From the NCBI RefSeq assembly GCF_003384035.1, contig NZ_QQAK01000009.1:1-64000 (forward strand): a DNA stretch of 64,000 nucleotides, given 5' to 3'. Numbering within the stretch: the first letter of the stretch is position 1; each line of letters opens with the position of its first letter. Below are positions 8,694 to 15,657 of the stretch, piece by piece. Origin of the DNA: Sporosarcina sp. BI001-red (GTDB lineage Bacteria; Bacillota; Bacilli; Bacillales_A; Planococcaceae). The translations under genes were made by a program, and so were the position numbers. Under the pieces are notes generated by a model. That model saw nothing but the letters and a program-made list of their open reading frames with translations. It was not told the origin of the DNA and searched no databases.

Positions 8694-9113
8694 GTGGCGC
8701 ATATTTTCCTTCAAGTTCCTTTGCTATTTATCGACGGCCCCCCTATGGTATCAATTGTGGAAGTTGTTAAAGAAGAGAGTACCTCAATTTACTGGTCAGG
8801 TAATGCTGTGGAGCCGTTGGAACAAAACGAGCAAAAGCAAGAAGAAATCGTGCCTCAGCAGGTGATTGAAGCGACGGTGGATTCACCGGTTGTGAAAAGG
8901 TTACGTTACCTAGCTGAACCGTTTCCTCGCAATGCATATCGTCCTCTTCAGTTTCTTGTGGACGGTCAATTATTGACAGGCGGTATTTCTGCAATGACCG
9001 ATTCACAGATTGCGATCGAAGTAAATCAAGAGAGCAAAGATTTGAACGAAATCCGTACATTGGATTTACAGAAGATAGAAGAAGTGTTCTGGAAAGGGGC
9101 ACCATTCACATGA
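8694..9113 (+). CDS. Probable spore coat protein, CotO-like
   Basis: A 139-residue protein I assign tentatively to the CotO (YjbX) coat morphogenesis family. The start (QVPLLFIDGPPMVSI) resembles the PLLYI-type opening of CotO, and the C-terminal half (AEPFPRNAYRPLQFLVDGQLLTGGI...) resembles the conserved CotO tail. The centre is Glu/Gln-rich. It lies next to cotZ, as yjbX does in B. subtilis. The start is uncertain: GTG 8694 comes almost directly after AAAAAGGA, while ATG 8745 has no site. A CATATAAT sequence at 8672 could be a mother-cell promoter -10. Alternative: an unrelated Planococcaceae protein. Confidence 0.55.
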   Translation: MAHIFLQVPLLFIDGPPMVSIVEVVKEESTSIYWSGNAVEPLEQNEQKQEEIVPQQVIEATVDSPVVKRLRYLAEPFPRNAYRPLQFLVDGQLLTGGISAMTDSQIAIEVNQESKDLNEIRTLDLQKIEEVFWKGAPFT

Positions 9114-9151
9114 AAAAACACCTCAGACTAACGAGTCTGAGGTGTTTTTTT
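9113..9151 (+). terminator. Terminator of the CotO-like gene
   Basis: Perfect arms AAAACACCTCAGACT (9115-9129) and complement (9134-9148) with a 4-base loop, followed by T. It begins at the stop codon itself. Confidence 0.9.
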
Positions 9152-9154
9152 ATA

Positions 9155-9196
9155 CAAAAAGAAAGGAGACTACCCATATGGGCAGTCTCCTTTTGC
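9155..9196 (-). terminator. Terminator of cotZ
   Basis: Arms AAAGGAGACTACCC (9162-9175) and GGGCAGTCTCCTTT (9180-9193), one mismatch, loop ATAT; on the minus strand followed by CTTTTTGT. Lies about 20 bases past the cotZ stop. Confidence 0.75.
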
Positions 9197-9214
9197 GCAT
9201 CGCGGGGGTGATGC

Positions 9215-9754
9215 TTAATCTCGTGTATTACACTGGGTGATAAATGTGTCTGTTACACATTGAATTGCACAGAAACAATTCAAGTCAACTGTGATACAAG
9301 ACTTTGTTGCTCTAAATCGCTCAACTTTGCAAAGTCTTTCAAGACAAACTTTACCGCAATCGATAATATCCACTGGTTTACCCTCTTTGTCTAATGGCTC
9401 AAGTACCATTAGAGTTGCACAGCAATTGTCAAAGATGTTTTGAACTCTGAAGAAAACAGAGAAACAATTGACACCATGATGAGGTGTATGACTCTTCGGA
9501 CGATACATCGCTTTAAAGAAGTCACCGTCCTCTGTCAGTAAAGAAAACACCCGGGTATTGAAACGTTCGCTAGCTGGACTTACTAAGCTGCCAAGAGGTC
9601 TCATAAAGCAGTCTGTATCACAGTCGAAGCAATCGTCATCTGTGTGCGTATCCTGAAGACGTTTGATGAAACGAACTGCCTCACAAACACAGTGTCCTTG
9701 ATTTGGGTTTACCTTATCCCCCGTATTTTCGTTCTTTCCACATCCACAACTCAT
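9215..9754 (-). CDS. cotZ: Spore outer-coat/crust protein of the CotY/CotZ (ExsY) family
   Basis: Cysteine-rich structural protein that self-assembles by disulfides in the outermost spore layer (crust or exosporium). The N-terminus is MSCGCGKN followed by HCVCEAVRFIKRLQD and DDDCFDCDTDCFMRPLG, all diagnostic of CotY/CotZ/ExsY; further cysteines continue to the end (QCVTDTFITQC). At 179 residues it is within the family's size range. Start ATG 9754 is preceded by GAGGAGG. A sigma-K-like -10 lies at 9785-9793. Only one family member is present where B. subtilis has several neighbours (cotX, cotY, cotZ). CotY and CotZ cannot be told apart here. Confidence 0.9.
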   Translation of the reverse strand: MSCGCGKNENTGDKVNPNQGHCVCEAVRFIKRLQDTHTDDDCFDCDTDCFMRPLGSLVSPASERFNTRVFSLLTEDGDFFKAMYRPKSHTPHHGVNCFSVFFRVQNIFDNCCATLMVLEPLDKEGKPVDIIDCGKVCLERLCKVERFRATKSCITVDLNCFCAIQCVTDTFITQCNTRD

Positions 9755-9784
9755 TGATCATTTCCTCCTCTCGTTTGTTCTCTA

Positions 9785-9793
9785 TACCTTATG
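9785..9793 (-). promoter_or_regulatory. Candidate sigma-K -10 element for cotZ
   Basis: On the minus strand reads CATAAGGTA, fitting the sigma-K consensus CATAnnnTA, about 30 bases before the cotZ start. No convincing -35 AC was found at the exact spacing, so this is a candidate supported mainly by the known mother-cell expression of the family. Confidence 0.45.
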
Positions 9794-9831
9794 GTCATAC
9801 ACAGCCTATTGGCAGGGCGCTTGAACCGCTA

Positions 9832-9861
9832 TGAATAAAATGCAGTGTATTTAGACATACT
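9832..9861 (+). promoter_or_regulatory. Sigma-G-type forespore promoter for the spoVA operon
   Basis: TGAATA (9832-9837), an 18-base spacer, then CATACT (9856-9861), an excellent fit to forespore sigma-G/sigma-F promoters (TGAATA, 17-18, CATACTA). It ends 19 bases before the lipoprotein start, with AGGAGGGG between. The B. subtilis spoVA operon is sigma-G dependent, which agrees. Confidence 0.75.
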
Positions 9862-9879
9862 GGTGTAAAAAAGGAGGGG

Positions 9880-10281
9880 ATGACAATTCGTAAAATACTG
9901 CTCCTTGGATTCATCCTAGTACTACTAGCAGGTTGTTCGACATCAATTGGTTTCAAAACCGTCAATACAACAGATGTAGATGGACAACGAGCGGAAACGT
10001 TGGTGAAAGAAGACAAACGTATTAAAAATGCAGTCATTCTAATCCACGACGATCGTCTGATTGCGGGTTTACGCGTGAATACATTTGAGAGATTCAAGAA
10101 GCGAAAGATTGCCAAAGAGCTTTCAAAGGAACTGGAAAAGTTGTATCCGGAAATGAAGATTACCGTATCTGCTGATAGTAAAGTGTTGCTAGAAACAAAC
10201 AAGTTGATCGATGAAAAGAACGAAAAGAACTATGCAAAGAAAATGAAAAAAATCAGTTCGTTAGTAAAGGAAGAGACGTAA
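9880..10281 (+). CDS. YhcN/YlaJ-family sporulation lipoprotein
   Basis: Predicted lipoprotein of 133 residues: hydrophobic signal LLLGFILVLLAGC with the LAGC lipobox, then a charged domain. Its central region (ALVKEDKRIKNAVILIHDDRLIAGLRV-like pattern) resembles the YhcN/YlaJ family, members of which sit in the spore inner membrane and influence germination. Start ATG 9880 has AAGGAGGGG directly upstream. The stop overlaps the spoVAC start by one base (TAATG), so it is the first gene of the spoVA operon. An accompanying YhcN/YlaJ gene is characteristic of the mobile-type spoVA2mob operon rather than the canonical spoVA operon. Confidence 0.75.
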   Translation: MTIRKILLLGFILVLLAGCSTSIGFKTVNTTDVDGQRAETLVKEDKRIKNAVILIHDDRLIAGLRVNTFERFKKRKIAKELSKELEKLYPEMKITVSADSKVLLETNKLIDEKNEKNYAKKMKKISSLVKEET

Positions 10282-10736
10282 TGGATGAAAAAAAGTATCA
10301 GCAACTAGAACAACAAATTACACCTAAGCCTAAATATGTGAAAAATTGTGTCGCTGCATTTTTAGTAGGAGGTTTGATTTGCTTAATTGGTCAATTCGTC
10401 GCACTTTTCTATATTAGTTTTTTTGACTTTACTGAACGTACCGCAAGTAATCCTACTGTCGCAACGATGATCTTTATATCGATGCTTCTAACTGGGTTTG
10501 GCTACTATAAAAAAATTGCCCAAGTCGGTGGTGCAGGGAGTGCTGTTCCAATTACCGGATTTGGTAATGCAATGATTTCAACAGCAATCGAACACAAGTC
10601 GGAAGGGTATGTATTAGGTGTCGGAGGAAATATGTTCAAACTGGCAGGTTCCGTCATTGTATATGGAGTTTTTTCGGCATTTGTCGTTGCTCTTATTAAA
10701 ACGATTCTTGTTGGATTAGGGGTGGTATCTTGGTGA
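10281..10736 (+). CDS. spoVAC: Stage V sporulation protein AC
   Basis: Integral membrane subunit of the SpoVA channel that moves dipicolinic acid into the spore and out during germination; SpoVAC is described as mechanosensitive. 151 residues with about four membrane segments (VAAFLVGGLICLIGQFVALF, MIFISMLLTGFGYY, a C-terminal pair) and the conserved VPITGFGNAMISTAIEHKSEG loop. Overlaps the lipoprotein stop by one base and the spoVAD start by four, so the genes are coupled. Confidence 0.95.
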   Translation: MDEKKYQQLEQQITPKPKYVKNCVAAFLVGGLICLIGQFVALFYISFFDFTERTASNPTVATMIFISMLLTGFGYYKKIAQVGGAGSAVPITGFGNAMISTAIEHKSEGYVLGVGGNMFKLAGSVIVYGVFSAFVVALIKTILVGLGVVSW

Positions 10737-11737
10737 ACAAACGAGGGTTATTGACATTTGCATCGAAACCAGTCATCGCGTCAACCGGAGTCACAGTTGG
10801 GCCGTTGGAGATGAAAAAAAGTCCATTTTCTAAATATGCTGACAAGAATTATGATGACGAACGTTGTGGGTTGAAGACGAACGAGCAAGGACACGCAAAA
10901 ATGATGGAAGATGCCTGCATGATAGCAATGAGCAAGCTGGACAAGACTCCTGCAGATGCAGAATTTGTATTAATGGGTGACTTAGTGAATGAAATGACCC
11001 CATCCAACTTTGCAGCCAGTACAATCGGGGTACCGTATATCGGTATGTTTTCAGCTTGTGCCACATCCGTCTCTTCTCTATTGATGGCTGCATTATTAAC
11101 AGAGTCTGGAATGGCTGAATTAGTAGTGGCCGGGTCTTCCAGTCAACATAATTCAATTGAACGGCAATTCCGTTATCCACTCCAATATGGGAGTCAAAAA
11201 GGTGCCACAGCTCAATGGACAGCTAGTGCAGCTGGAGTTGCAACAATTATCCCTTATATAGAAGGAGCTCCAATTATCACATGTGGAACGATTGGAATTG
11301 TAACGGATCTAGGATTGACGGATCCATTAAATATGGGGGCGGCGATGGCACCTGCAGCTGCGGATACTTTTAAGCGGCATTTGGAAGGTCATGGCTCCAC
11401 GGTAGAAGATTATGATCTGATCATGACAGGTGACTTAGGAAAAATCGGATTTGAGCTATTTAAAACCTTATTAGACCGCTGGGAGTTTGATGTGTCTAGT
11501 ACTTTTCGAGATGCGGGAGCAGAGTATTATGGCAAACATCCTGAATTTCTTGCAGGAGCAAGTGGCTCAGGATGTTCAGCATCTGCTTATTTCTCTGAAG
11601 TGTACGACAAGCTACTGTCTGGGGTGTATAAGCGGGTGTTACTCATTGCGACAGGATCCTTAATGTCTCCGCTTTCTTATCAGCAAGGTGAAACGATTCC
11701 CTGCATTGCCCATGCGGTGGAAATCCAAATGAAATGA
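10733..11737 (+). CDS. spoVAD: Stage V sporulation protein AD
   Basis: Soluble thiolase-fold subunit of the SpoVA complex that binds dipicolinic acid. Family markers: FASKPVIASTGVTVGPLE at the N-terminus, GDLVNEMTPSNFAA, and IGMFSACATSVSSLLMAA, a thiolase-like block. About 334 residues, normal length. GTG 10733 is preferred to the TTG just before it because of the GGGGTGG site at about 8 bases and the typical GTGA overlap with the spoVAC stop. C-terminal QGETIPCIAHAVEI is the usual end. Confidence 0.95.
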   Translation: MNKRGLLTFASKPVIASTGVTVGPLEMKKSPFSKYADKNYDDERCGLKTNEQGHAKMMEDACMIAMSKLDKTPADAEFVLMGDLVNEMTPSNFAASTIGVPYIGMFSACATSVSSLLMAALLTESGMAELVVAGSSSQHNSIERQFRYPLQYGSQKGATAQWTASAAGVATIIPYIEGAPIITCGTIGIVTDLGLTDPLNMGAAMAPAAADTFKRHLEGHGSTVEDYDLIMTGDLGKIGFELFKTLLDRWEFDVSSTFRDAGAEYYGKHPEFLAGASGSGCSASAYFSEVYDKLLSGVYKRVLLIATGSLMSPLSYQQGETIPCIAHAVEIQMK

Positions 11738-11747
11738 GTGGTTTGAA

Positions 11748-12110
11748 TTGTTATCCATTTATATAACAAGTTTTATAGTCGGTGGACTGATTTGTGTCAT
11801 CGGTCAGTTGATGATGGACGTCGGTAAACTCACACCAGCACATACGTTATGTACTCTCGTTGTAGTAGGCTCCATTATGGATGGCTTTGGTCTGTATGAG
11901 CCACTAATTGACTTTGCTGGAACAGGTGCTACGATTCCTATCACCTCTTTTGGTAATGCCCTGACCCATGGTGCACTTGCTGAAGCGGAGAAGCATGGGA
12001 TTATTGGTGTGTTGACAGGAATGTTTGAAGTGACCAGTTCGGGAATCAGCGCTGCGATCATATTTGGATTCATTGCTTCACTCATCTTTAAGTCAAAGGG
12101 AACCATCTAA
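11748..12110 (+). CDS. spoVAE: Stage V sporulation protein AE (SpoVAEb)
   Basis: Third conserved subunit of the SpoVA channel, 120 residues with about three to four membrane helices. Seen: FIVGGLICVIGQLMMDVGKL, TPAHTLCTLVVVGSIMDGFG, PITSFGNALTHGALAEAEKHG and GISAAIIFGFIASLIF, the standard SpoVAEb pattern and clearly homologous to SpoVAC. It starts at TTG 11748, ten bases past spoVAD. It is the last gene of the module: spoVAA, AB, AEa and AF homologues are not adjacent. Confidence 0.93.
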   Translation: MLSIYITSFIVGGLICVIGQLMMDVGKLTPAHTLCTLVVVGSIMDGFGLYEPLIDFAGTGATIPITSFGNALTHGALAEAEKHGIIGVLTGMFEVTSSGISAAIIFGFIASLIFKSKGTI

Positions 12111-12164
12111 ATCGTCACCTCAAAATAAATATGCGAATGTCCCGCCCGCTTCGCTGTGTCTTTG

Positions 12165-12173
12165 CATAGGATA
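12165..12173 (+). promoter_or_regulatory. Candidate sigma-K -10 element for the YjcZ-like gene
   Basis: CATAGGATA matches the sigma-K -10 consensus CATAnnnTA and sits 25 bases before the start of the small coat-type peptide, with the ribosome site between. The -35 side is not convincing. Confidence 0.4.
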
Positions 12174-12198
12174 CAGGGAAGAGAGGGGGGATTTTCTT

Positions 12199-12339
12199 AT
12201 GTACGGAAACTATTGTTACGGAGAACCGCGTTATGAAGGTGCAAACGACCGTGGTTGTAATCAAGGAGGCGGTTCGACGTTCGTATTGCTCGTCGTATTG
12301 TTCATCTTGCTAATTATTGTCGGAAGTACGTTCTGCTAA
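12199..12339 (+). CDS. YjcZ-family small sporulation membrane peptide
   Basis: A 46-residue peptide. The N-terminal half is Tyr/Gly/Asn-rich with three cysteines (MYGNYCYGEP, DRGCNQGGG); the C-terminal half is one hydrophobic helix (STFVLLVVLFILLIIVGSTFC). This GGG-x-FVLLVVLFILLIIVG pattern is typical of the YjcZ/SscA group of small spore proteins. The ATG at 12199 is preceded by GAGAGGGGGGA at proper distance; the longer open frame upstream is not needed. Directly followed by spoVIF. Role inferred from family and location. Confidence 0.8.
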   Translation: MYGNYCYGEPRYEGANDRGCNQGGGSTFVLLVVLFILLIIVGSTFC

Positions 12340-12360
12340 ATGAGAGGGGGGAATGGGAGT

Positions 12361-12612
12361 ATGAATGACTCCTTCTTCAAGAAAATAGAGTCAAAAACTG
12401 GTGTTCCGATGACAGAAGTATTTGCTCTCGCGAATGCAATTCAACATGCGGATTTTAAAGATGAGAATCAAGTAAGGAGAATTATCCAGAATGTGGGGAT
12501 GCTTGCAAATAAGAATGTCCCCAAACATTTGGAAGATGACCTCGTTAAATCACTCGTTTCAAGTGGTCAGCCTGTAAATATAGCTGAAATTCAAAGAATG
12601 CTAGGTAAATAA
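12361..12612 (+). CDS. spoVIF: Stage VI sporulation protein F
   Basis: Mother-cell protein needed for late coat assembly and for GerE-dependent events in B. subtilis. 83 residues; DSFFKKIESKTGVPMTEVFALANAIQHADFKDE aligns well in pattern with the known N-terminal half (FFKNIEKKT...LANSVQNANFKDE), and the protein ends IAEIQRMLGK as expected. ATG 12361 is chosen over 12340 because GAGGGGGG lies about 9 bases before 12361. It occupies the yjcC position downstream of the cot genes. Confidence 0.9.
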   Translation: MNDSFFKKIESKTGVPMTEVFALANAIQHADFKDENQVRRIIQNVGMLANKNVPKHLEDDLVKSLVSSGQPVNIAEIQRMLGK

Positions 12613-12683
12613 TAAAGAGGTTTGGTCTCTCTAGTAATCGGGTATAGAGTTATATCAGACTTAGAAGAAGGAAGGTGGAGGCA

Positions 12684-12995
12684 ATGGGTTACCTACTGCC
12701 GATTCAGAATATCCAATCACAAATGTATGCAAACCGTATGGAGAATGTTTCGCCATCTTTTGCGTATATTAACAGAGTACAATCTGTTAAATTACAGACA
12801 CAAGATGAAGAATGGCAAAAGGTTCTTCGACGCGAGCAGGAGAGGAATACTGAACGGGAGTTTGGTGAAGAAGTGAATTCGAAACACCCATTGTCTCCAG
12901 CTAAAAATGGTTTTATCCAACCGGATCCAACAACTCTATCAAAGCAAGTGGCAGTGGTTGTTGGAAAAGGCATGGCCGTAAACGAGTACGCATAA
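12684..12995 (+). CDS. Conserved hypothetical protein in the spore cluster
   Basis: A 103-residue hydrophilic protein that I do not recognise by name. It begins MGYLLPIQNIQSQMYANRM, is rich in Gln, Glu and Arg in the middle (DEEWQKVLRREQERNTERE) and has no cysteine or membrane segment. ATG 12684 has AAGGTGGAGG directly upstream. An overlapping frame (12622-12876) has no ribosome site and is discarded. It lies between spoVIF and a terminator at 13014, so it may belong to the sporulation set, but no function is claimed. Confidence 0.65.
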   Translation: MGYLLPIQNIQSQMYANRMENVSPSFAYINRVQSVKLQTQDEEWQKVLRREQERNTEREFGEEVNSKHPLSPAKNGFIQPDPTTLSKQVAVVVGKGMAVNEYA

Positions 12996-13013
12996 GTCAA
13001 TGCACTACACAAA

Positions 13014-13047
13014 AGAACCCATTCCGATTTCAGGAATGGGTTTTTTA
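13014..13047. terminator. Bidirectional terminator between the hypothetical gene and yjcF
   Basis: Arms AACCCATTCC (13016-13025) and complement (13033-13042), 7-base loop, followed by six T on the plus strand and A-rich sequence that serves the minus strand. Confidence 0.85.
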
Positions 13048-13050
13048 GTT

Positions 13051-13494
13051 CTATTTGAGTGCTGGCTCTACTTGCTTTTCCATAGCACGATGAGGAATAT
13101 CCGCATCCATGAATTCGGGTGAGGTGACAGCATATCCGAGTTTCTCATAAAAAGGAATAGCATAAGACTGAGCATTCAACAAGATCTTTTGAATCCCAGC
13201 ATTTTTGGCATGCTCTTCTAGAGAATTCATAATCAACACGCCAAGATGTTGACCGCGATATTCTTTCAACACACAAACCCGTTCTACTTTTCCTACTTCG
13301 CTCGCGACAGTTCGGATACGACCTGCTGCGATTGCTTTTGGACCGTCATAGACGACGAAATGGGATGCAGATGAGTCGTGTTCATCTATTTCCATTGTTA
13401 GTGGAACTCCTTGTTCTTCTACAAATACTTTCTTCCGTACAGTAAATGCAGCTTCACATTCTTGTTCAGACGTGGCAATCTTCACCTCGAACAA
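13051..13494 (-). CDS. yjcF: GNAT-family N-acetyltransferase (YjcF-like)
   Basis: Acetyl-CoA-dependent acyltransferase of unknown substrate. Markers: RKKVFVEEQGVP near residue 20, SASHFVVYDGPKAIAAGRIR, the acetyl-CoA motif KVERVCVLKEYRGQHLGVLI, and LNAQSYAIPFYEKLGY. 147 residues. The start appears to be TTG 13494, two bases beyond the yjcG stop with AGAGGA about 8 bases upstream, so it is coupled to yjcG. Order yjcF-yjcG-yjcH matches B. subtilis. Confidence 0.85.
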   Translation of the reverse strand: MFEVKIATSEQECEAAFTVRKKVFVEEQGVPLTMEIDEHDSSASHFVVYDGPKAIAAGRIRTVASEVGKVERVCVLKEYRGQHLGVLIMNSLEEHAKNAGIQKILLNAQSYAIPFYEKLGYAVTSPEFMDADIPHRAMEKQVEPALK

Positions 13495-13495
13495 A

Positions 13496-14014
13496 TCAGT
13501 TTTCCTCTTGTAGACGGAACGTTTCGTGCACAGTCCAAGATCCGTCCTCTAGCTGATAGAGAAGGTGAATGCGATCAATGATTTCTGAGTGATCTGCACC
13601 AACCATCTTCAGTTGACCGATAATATCATCATGCTCACCGGAAGTTAAACTTTGAGCAATCGTTATGTGAGGAACAAACCCGTATTGGGGAAGTGGACCG
13701 AAAAATCCATCATTATTGAGTGCTCCGTGCAATGCAAGTAATTCATCATTAAGTGCTACTTTAAAAAATATCGTATTTGTAATCGGAGCGAAAGAACTTA
13801 CTTTTGAAACACTTAGTTCGAATGGCTTGTGTTTCTTTGCTACATTACGTATTGCTTCAGCCACTTCTCTAATTTCAGTTTCATCCGCATCAAAAACACC
13901 TTTTACTGTCATATGGGGAGTAATCTTAGCGTAATGAGGATCATACCGTTTGCGATATCCATTTGATAGATCTTGCAATTTTTTTGATGGAAATGCTACA
14001 ACACCGTATTTCAT
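13496..14014 (-). CDS. yjcG: 2H phosphoesterase-family protein (YjcG)
   Basis: LigT/2'-5' RNA ligase-like fold with two H-x-T motifs: HMTVKG in the N-terminal half and HITIAQ in the C-terminal half, together forming the active site of 2H phosphoesterases. 172 residues beginning MKYGVVAFPSKKLQDLSNGYR. ATG 14014 is chosen because a perfect AGGAGG lies 8 bases upstream; the 14-residue longer frame lacks one. Followed by yjcF. The cellular substrate is unknown. Confidence 0.87.
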   Translation of the reverse strand: MKYGVVAFPSKKLQDLSNGYRKRYDPHYAKITPHMTVKGVFDADETEIREVAEAIRNVAKKHKPFELSVSKVSSFAPITNTIFFKVALNDELLALHGALNNDGFFGPLPQYGFVPHITIAQSLTSGEHDDIIGQLKMVGADHSEIIDRIHLLYQLEDGSWTVHETFRLQEEN

Positions 14015-14089
14015 GTGAAAACCTCCTAAGGAAAGTGAATACAATTCTTCTTTCAAGTATACCAGAATTGTTTGTAATTGTCCGATTGG

Positions 14090-14812
14090 TTACTGTCCAT
14101 AGACCATTTGGATAGCACGTCGCACATCTGGTTGCCAGTATTTCCAGGTGTGCTCTCCATTAAATTCTTCATAGAAGTACGGAAATCCTTTATTCTCGAA
14201 TAATTTGTTGAGTTCGCGATTTGGAGTCAAGAAGTCTTGTTTCCCATCGACAGTTGTTACTACTTCGGTTTCCTCAGTTCCGATTACATGATACACCGAT
14301 AGGCCCGATGGGTTTTTAGCTGAATGGACGGCCTCAAGCACTTTTTCGTCCACATAAGGAGAATGGAGAATGACCTGTCCAAAACAATTCGGGTAGTGCA
14401 AAGCGGTTTGTAATGAAACTGTGGCGGCTAGAGAATCGCCGATTAGTCCGCGACCGCCACCAATTTGGTAAGTCGGGTAATGCTCGTCTATATAAGGAAC
14501 GAGTTCGTGCACGAGGAAACGAATGTAGTCTTTTTGGCGATCCCCGTCTGGATGATACATTCTGCGCCGTTCGGAAACAGTTTTATAAGGTATACCAATC
14601 ACAATAACATTTTCAATTTCTTCTTTATCTAAATACTCATCGATGACTTTCCCGATTCTTCCGTACTGAAAATAGTCTTTTCCATCTGATGCGAAAAGTA
14701 CAGAGTATTTATAAAGTGGAGAATAATTATGGGGAAGGTGAATGAGCAATTCCATTTCTTCCTGAAGTGCTTCGCTATAAAAAAGAATATCATGTATCTT
14801 TCCGTAGTTCAT
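14090..14812 (-). CDS. yjcH: Alpha/beta-hydrolase, putative esterase (YjcH-like)
   Basis: Member of the esterase D/enterochelin-esterase-like group. The nucleophile elbow is GLIGDSLAATVSL, with a late histidine in FNGEHTWKYW and an acidic partner before it. 240 residues, no signal peptide. The start ATG 14812 is preceded by AGGGGGC. Upstream member of the yjcH-yjcG-yjcF set. Substrate not known. Confidence 0.83.
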   Translation of the reverse strand: MNYGKIHDILFYSEALQEEMELLIHLPHNYSPLYKYSVLFASDGKDYFQYGRIGKVIDEYLDKEEIENVIVIGIPYKTVSERRRMYHPDGDRQKDYIRFLVHELVPYIDEHYPTYQIGGGRGLIGDSLAATVSLQTALHYPNCFGQVILHSPYVDEKVLEAVHSAKNPSGLSVYHVIGTEETEVVTTVDGKQDFLTPNRELNKLFENKGFPYFYEEFNGEHTWKYWQPDVRRAIQMVYGQ

Positions 14813-14929
14813 TTTGTTGCCCCCTTCACGAGTCTATTCAAGGAAATTGTAACATAGGATGGGTAGAGGGTATAATGTGCACGATTGGCGGAAAAATCGT
14901 TCAGCTATAAACTAGAAGGGGATGGTAGC

Positions 14930-15481
14930 ATGTTTGATGGAAAAAGCAAAGTACGTTCAGAAGTAATTGCAACCGCAACGAAAGAAGCATTACAGCGTCG
15001 TGGGGTGGAGCTGATAGATATTGCGAAAATCGTCTATGAAATGCAAGCACCTTATAACGAGGAACTTCAGTTGGAACAGTGTGTAGATTCGGTTGTGAAT
15101 GTACTAAAGAAGCGGGAGCTACAACATGCGATTTTAGTAGGAATCGAGCTGGACGAGCTTTGCGAGCAAGGCAAATTATCGACCCCATTACAAGAAATCG
15201 TCCATTCGGATGAAGGTTTATTTGGAGTGGATGAAACAATTGCGCTTGGAGCGGTGTTCACGTATGGTTCAATTGCCGTGACGACTTTTGGTCACTTGGA
15301 TAAAAATAAAGTCGGGATTATTAATGATTTAGACACTAAAAAAGGGAATAAAGTCCATACATTTTTAGATGATTTAGTTGCGAGTGTAGCGTCTTGTGCA
15401 GCGGCACGCATTGCTCACCGATCTCGAGATCTAGAAGAAGCAGGCTTAACGTTTGACGATGTGAAGGACGCGGCGAAGTGA
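14930..15481 (+). CDS. Phosphatidylglycerophosphatase A-family protein (YutG-like)
   Basis: The family dephosphorylates phosphatidylglycerophosphate; the Bacillus YutG/YpjQ members are soluble. Recognisable pattern: RGVELIDIAKIVYEMQ, KRELQHAILVGIELDELCEQG, SDEGLFGVDETIALGAVFTYGSIAVTTFGHLDKNK. About 183 residues from ATG 14930, which has AGAAGGGGATG upstream; the longer frame from TTG 14885 has no site. Monocistronic, with a terminator immediately after. Confidence 0.82.
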   Translation: MFDGKSKVRSEVIATATKEALQRRGVELIDIAKIVYEMQAPYNEELQLEQCVDSVVNVLKKRELQHAILVGIELDELCEQGKLSTPLQEIVHSDEGLFGVDETIALGAVFTYGSIAVTTFGHLDKNKVGIINDLDTKKGNKVHTFLDDLVASVASCAAARIAHRSRDLEEAGLTFDDVKDAAK

Positions 15482-15499
15482 GGTGATTATTAAAACTAG

Positions 15500-15537
15500 G
15501 GATGAAAAGAGTAGTCAAATGCTCTTTTCATTTTTTT
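15500..15537 (+). terminator. Terminator after the PgpA-like gene
   Basis: Arms ATGAAAAGAG (15502-15511) and CTCTTTTCAT (15522-15531) followed by seven T. Confidence 0.8.
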
Positions 15538-15550
15538 ATTCTTTTATAAA

Positions 15551-15564
15551 TGAAAACGTTTTTA
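15551..15564 (+). promoter_or_regulatory. cre-like CcpA site upstream of the TRAP transporter
   Basis: TGAAAACGTTTTTA fits the catabolite-responsive element TGWAARCGYTWNCW at 13 of 14 positions. It lies about 25 bases before the candidate -35 of the TAXI gene and just after the preceding terminator, so any effect would be on the transporter operon. Confidence 0.5.
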
Positions 15565-15587
15565 ACTAATTTTATTTTTGAAAGAGA

Positions 15588-15618
15588 TTGACAATTGAAC
15601 CCGCTTACATGGTAGAAT
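15588..15618 (+). promoter_or_regulatory. Candidate sigma-A promoter of the TRAP operon
   Basis: TTGACA (15588-15593), then TAGAAT (15613-15618). The spacer of 19 bases is longer than ideal. It ends 39 bases before the TAXI start, with AGGGGG between. Confidence 0.45.
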
Positions 15619-15657
15619 ATACATTACTAGAGTAATAGATAAATAGGGGGTCATTGG

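Noticed and set aside
12622-12876. 84-residue frame overlapping the 103-residue spore-cluster gene
   Set aside because: The other frame has the AAGGTGGAGG site and a better composition; this one is basic and random-looking.
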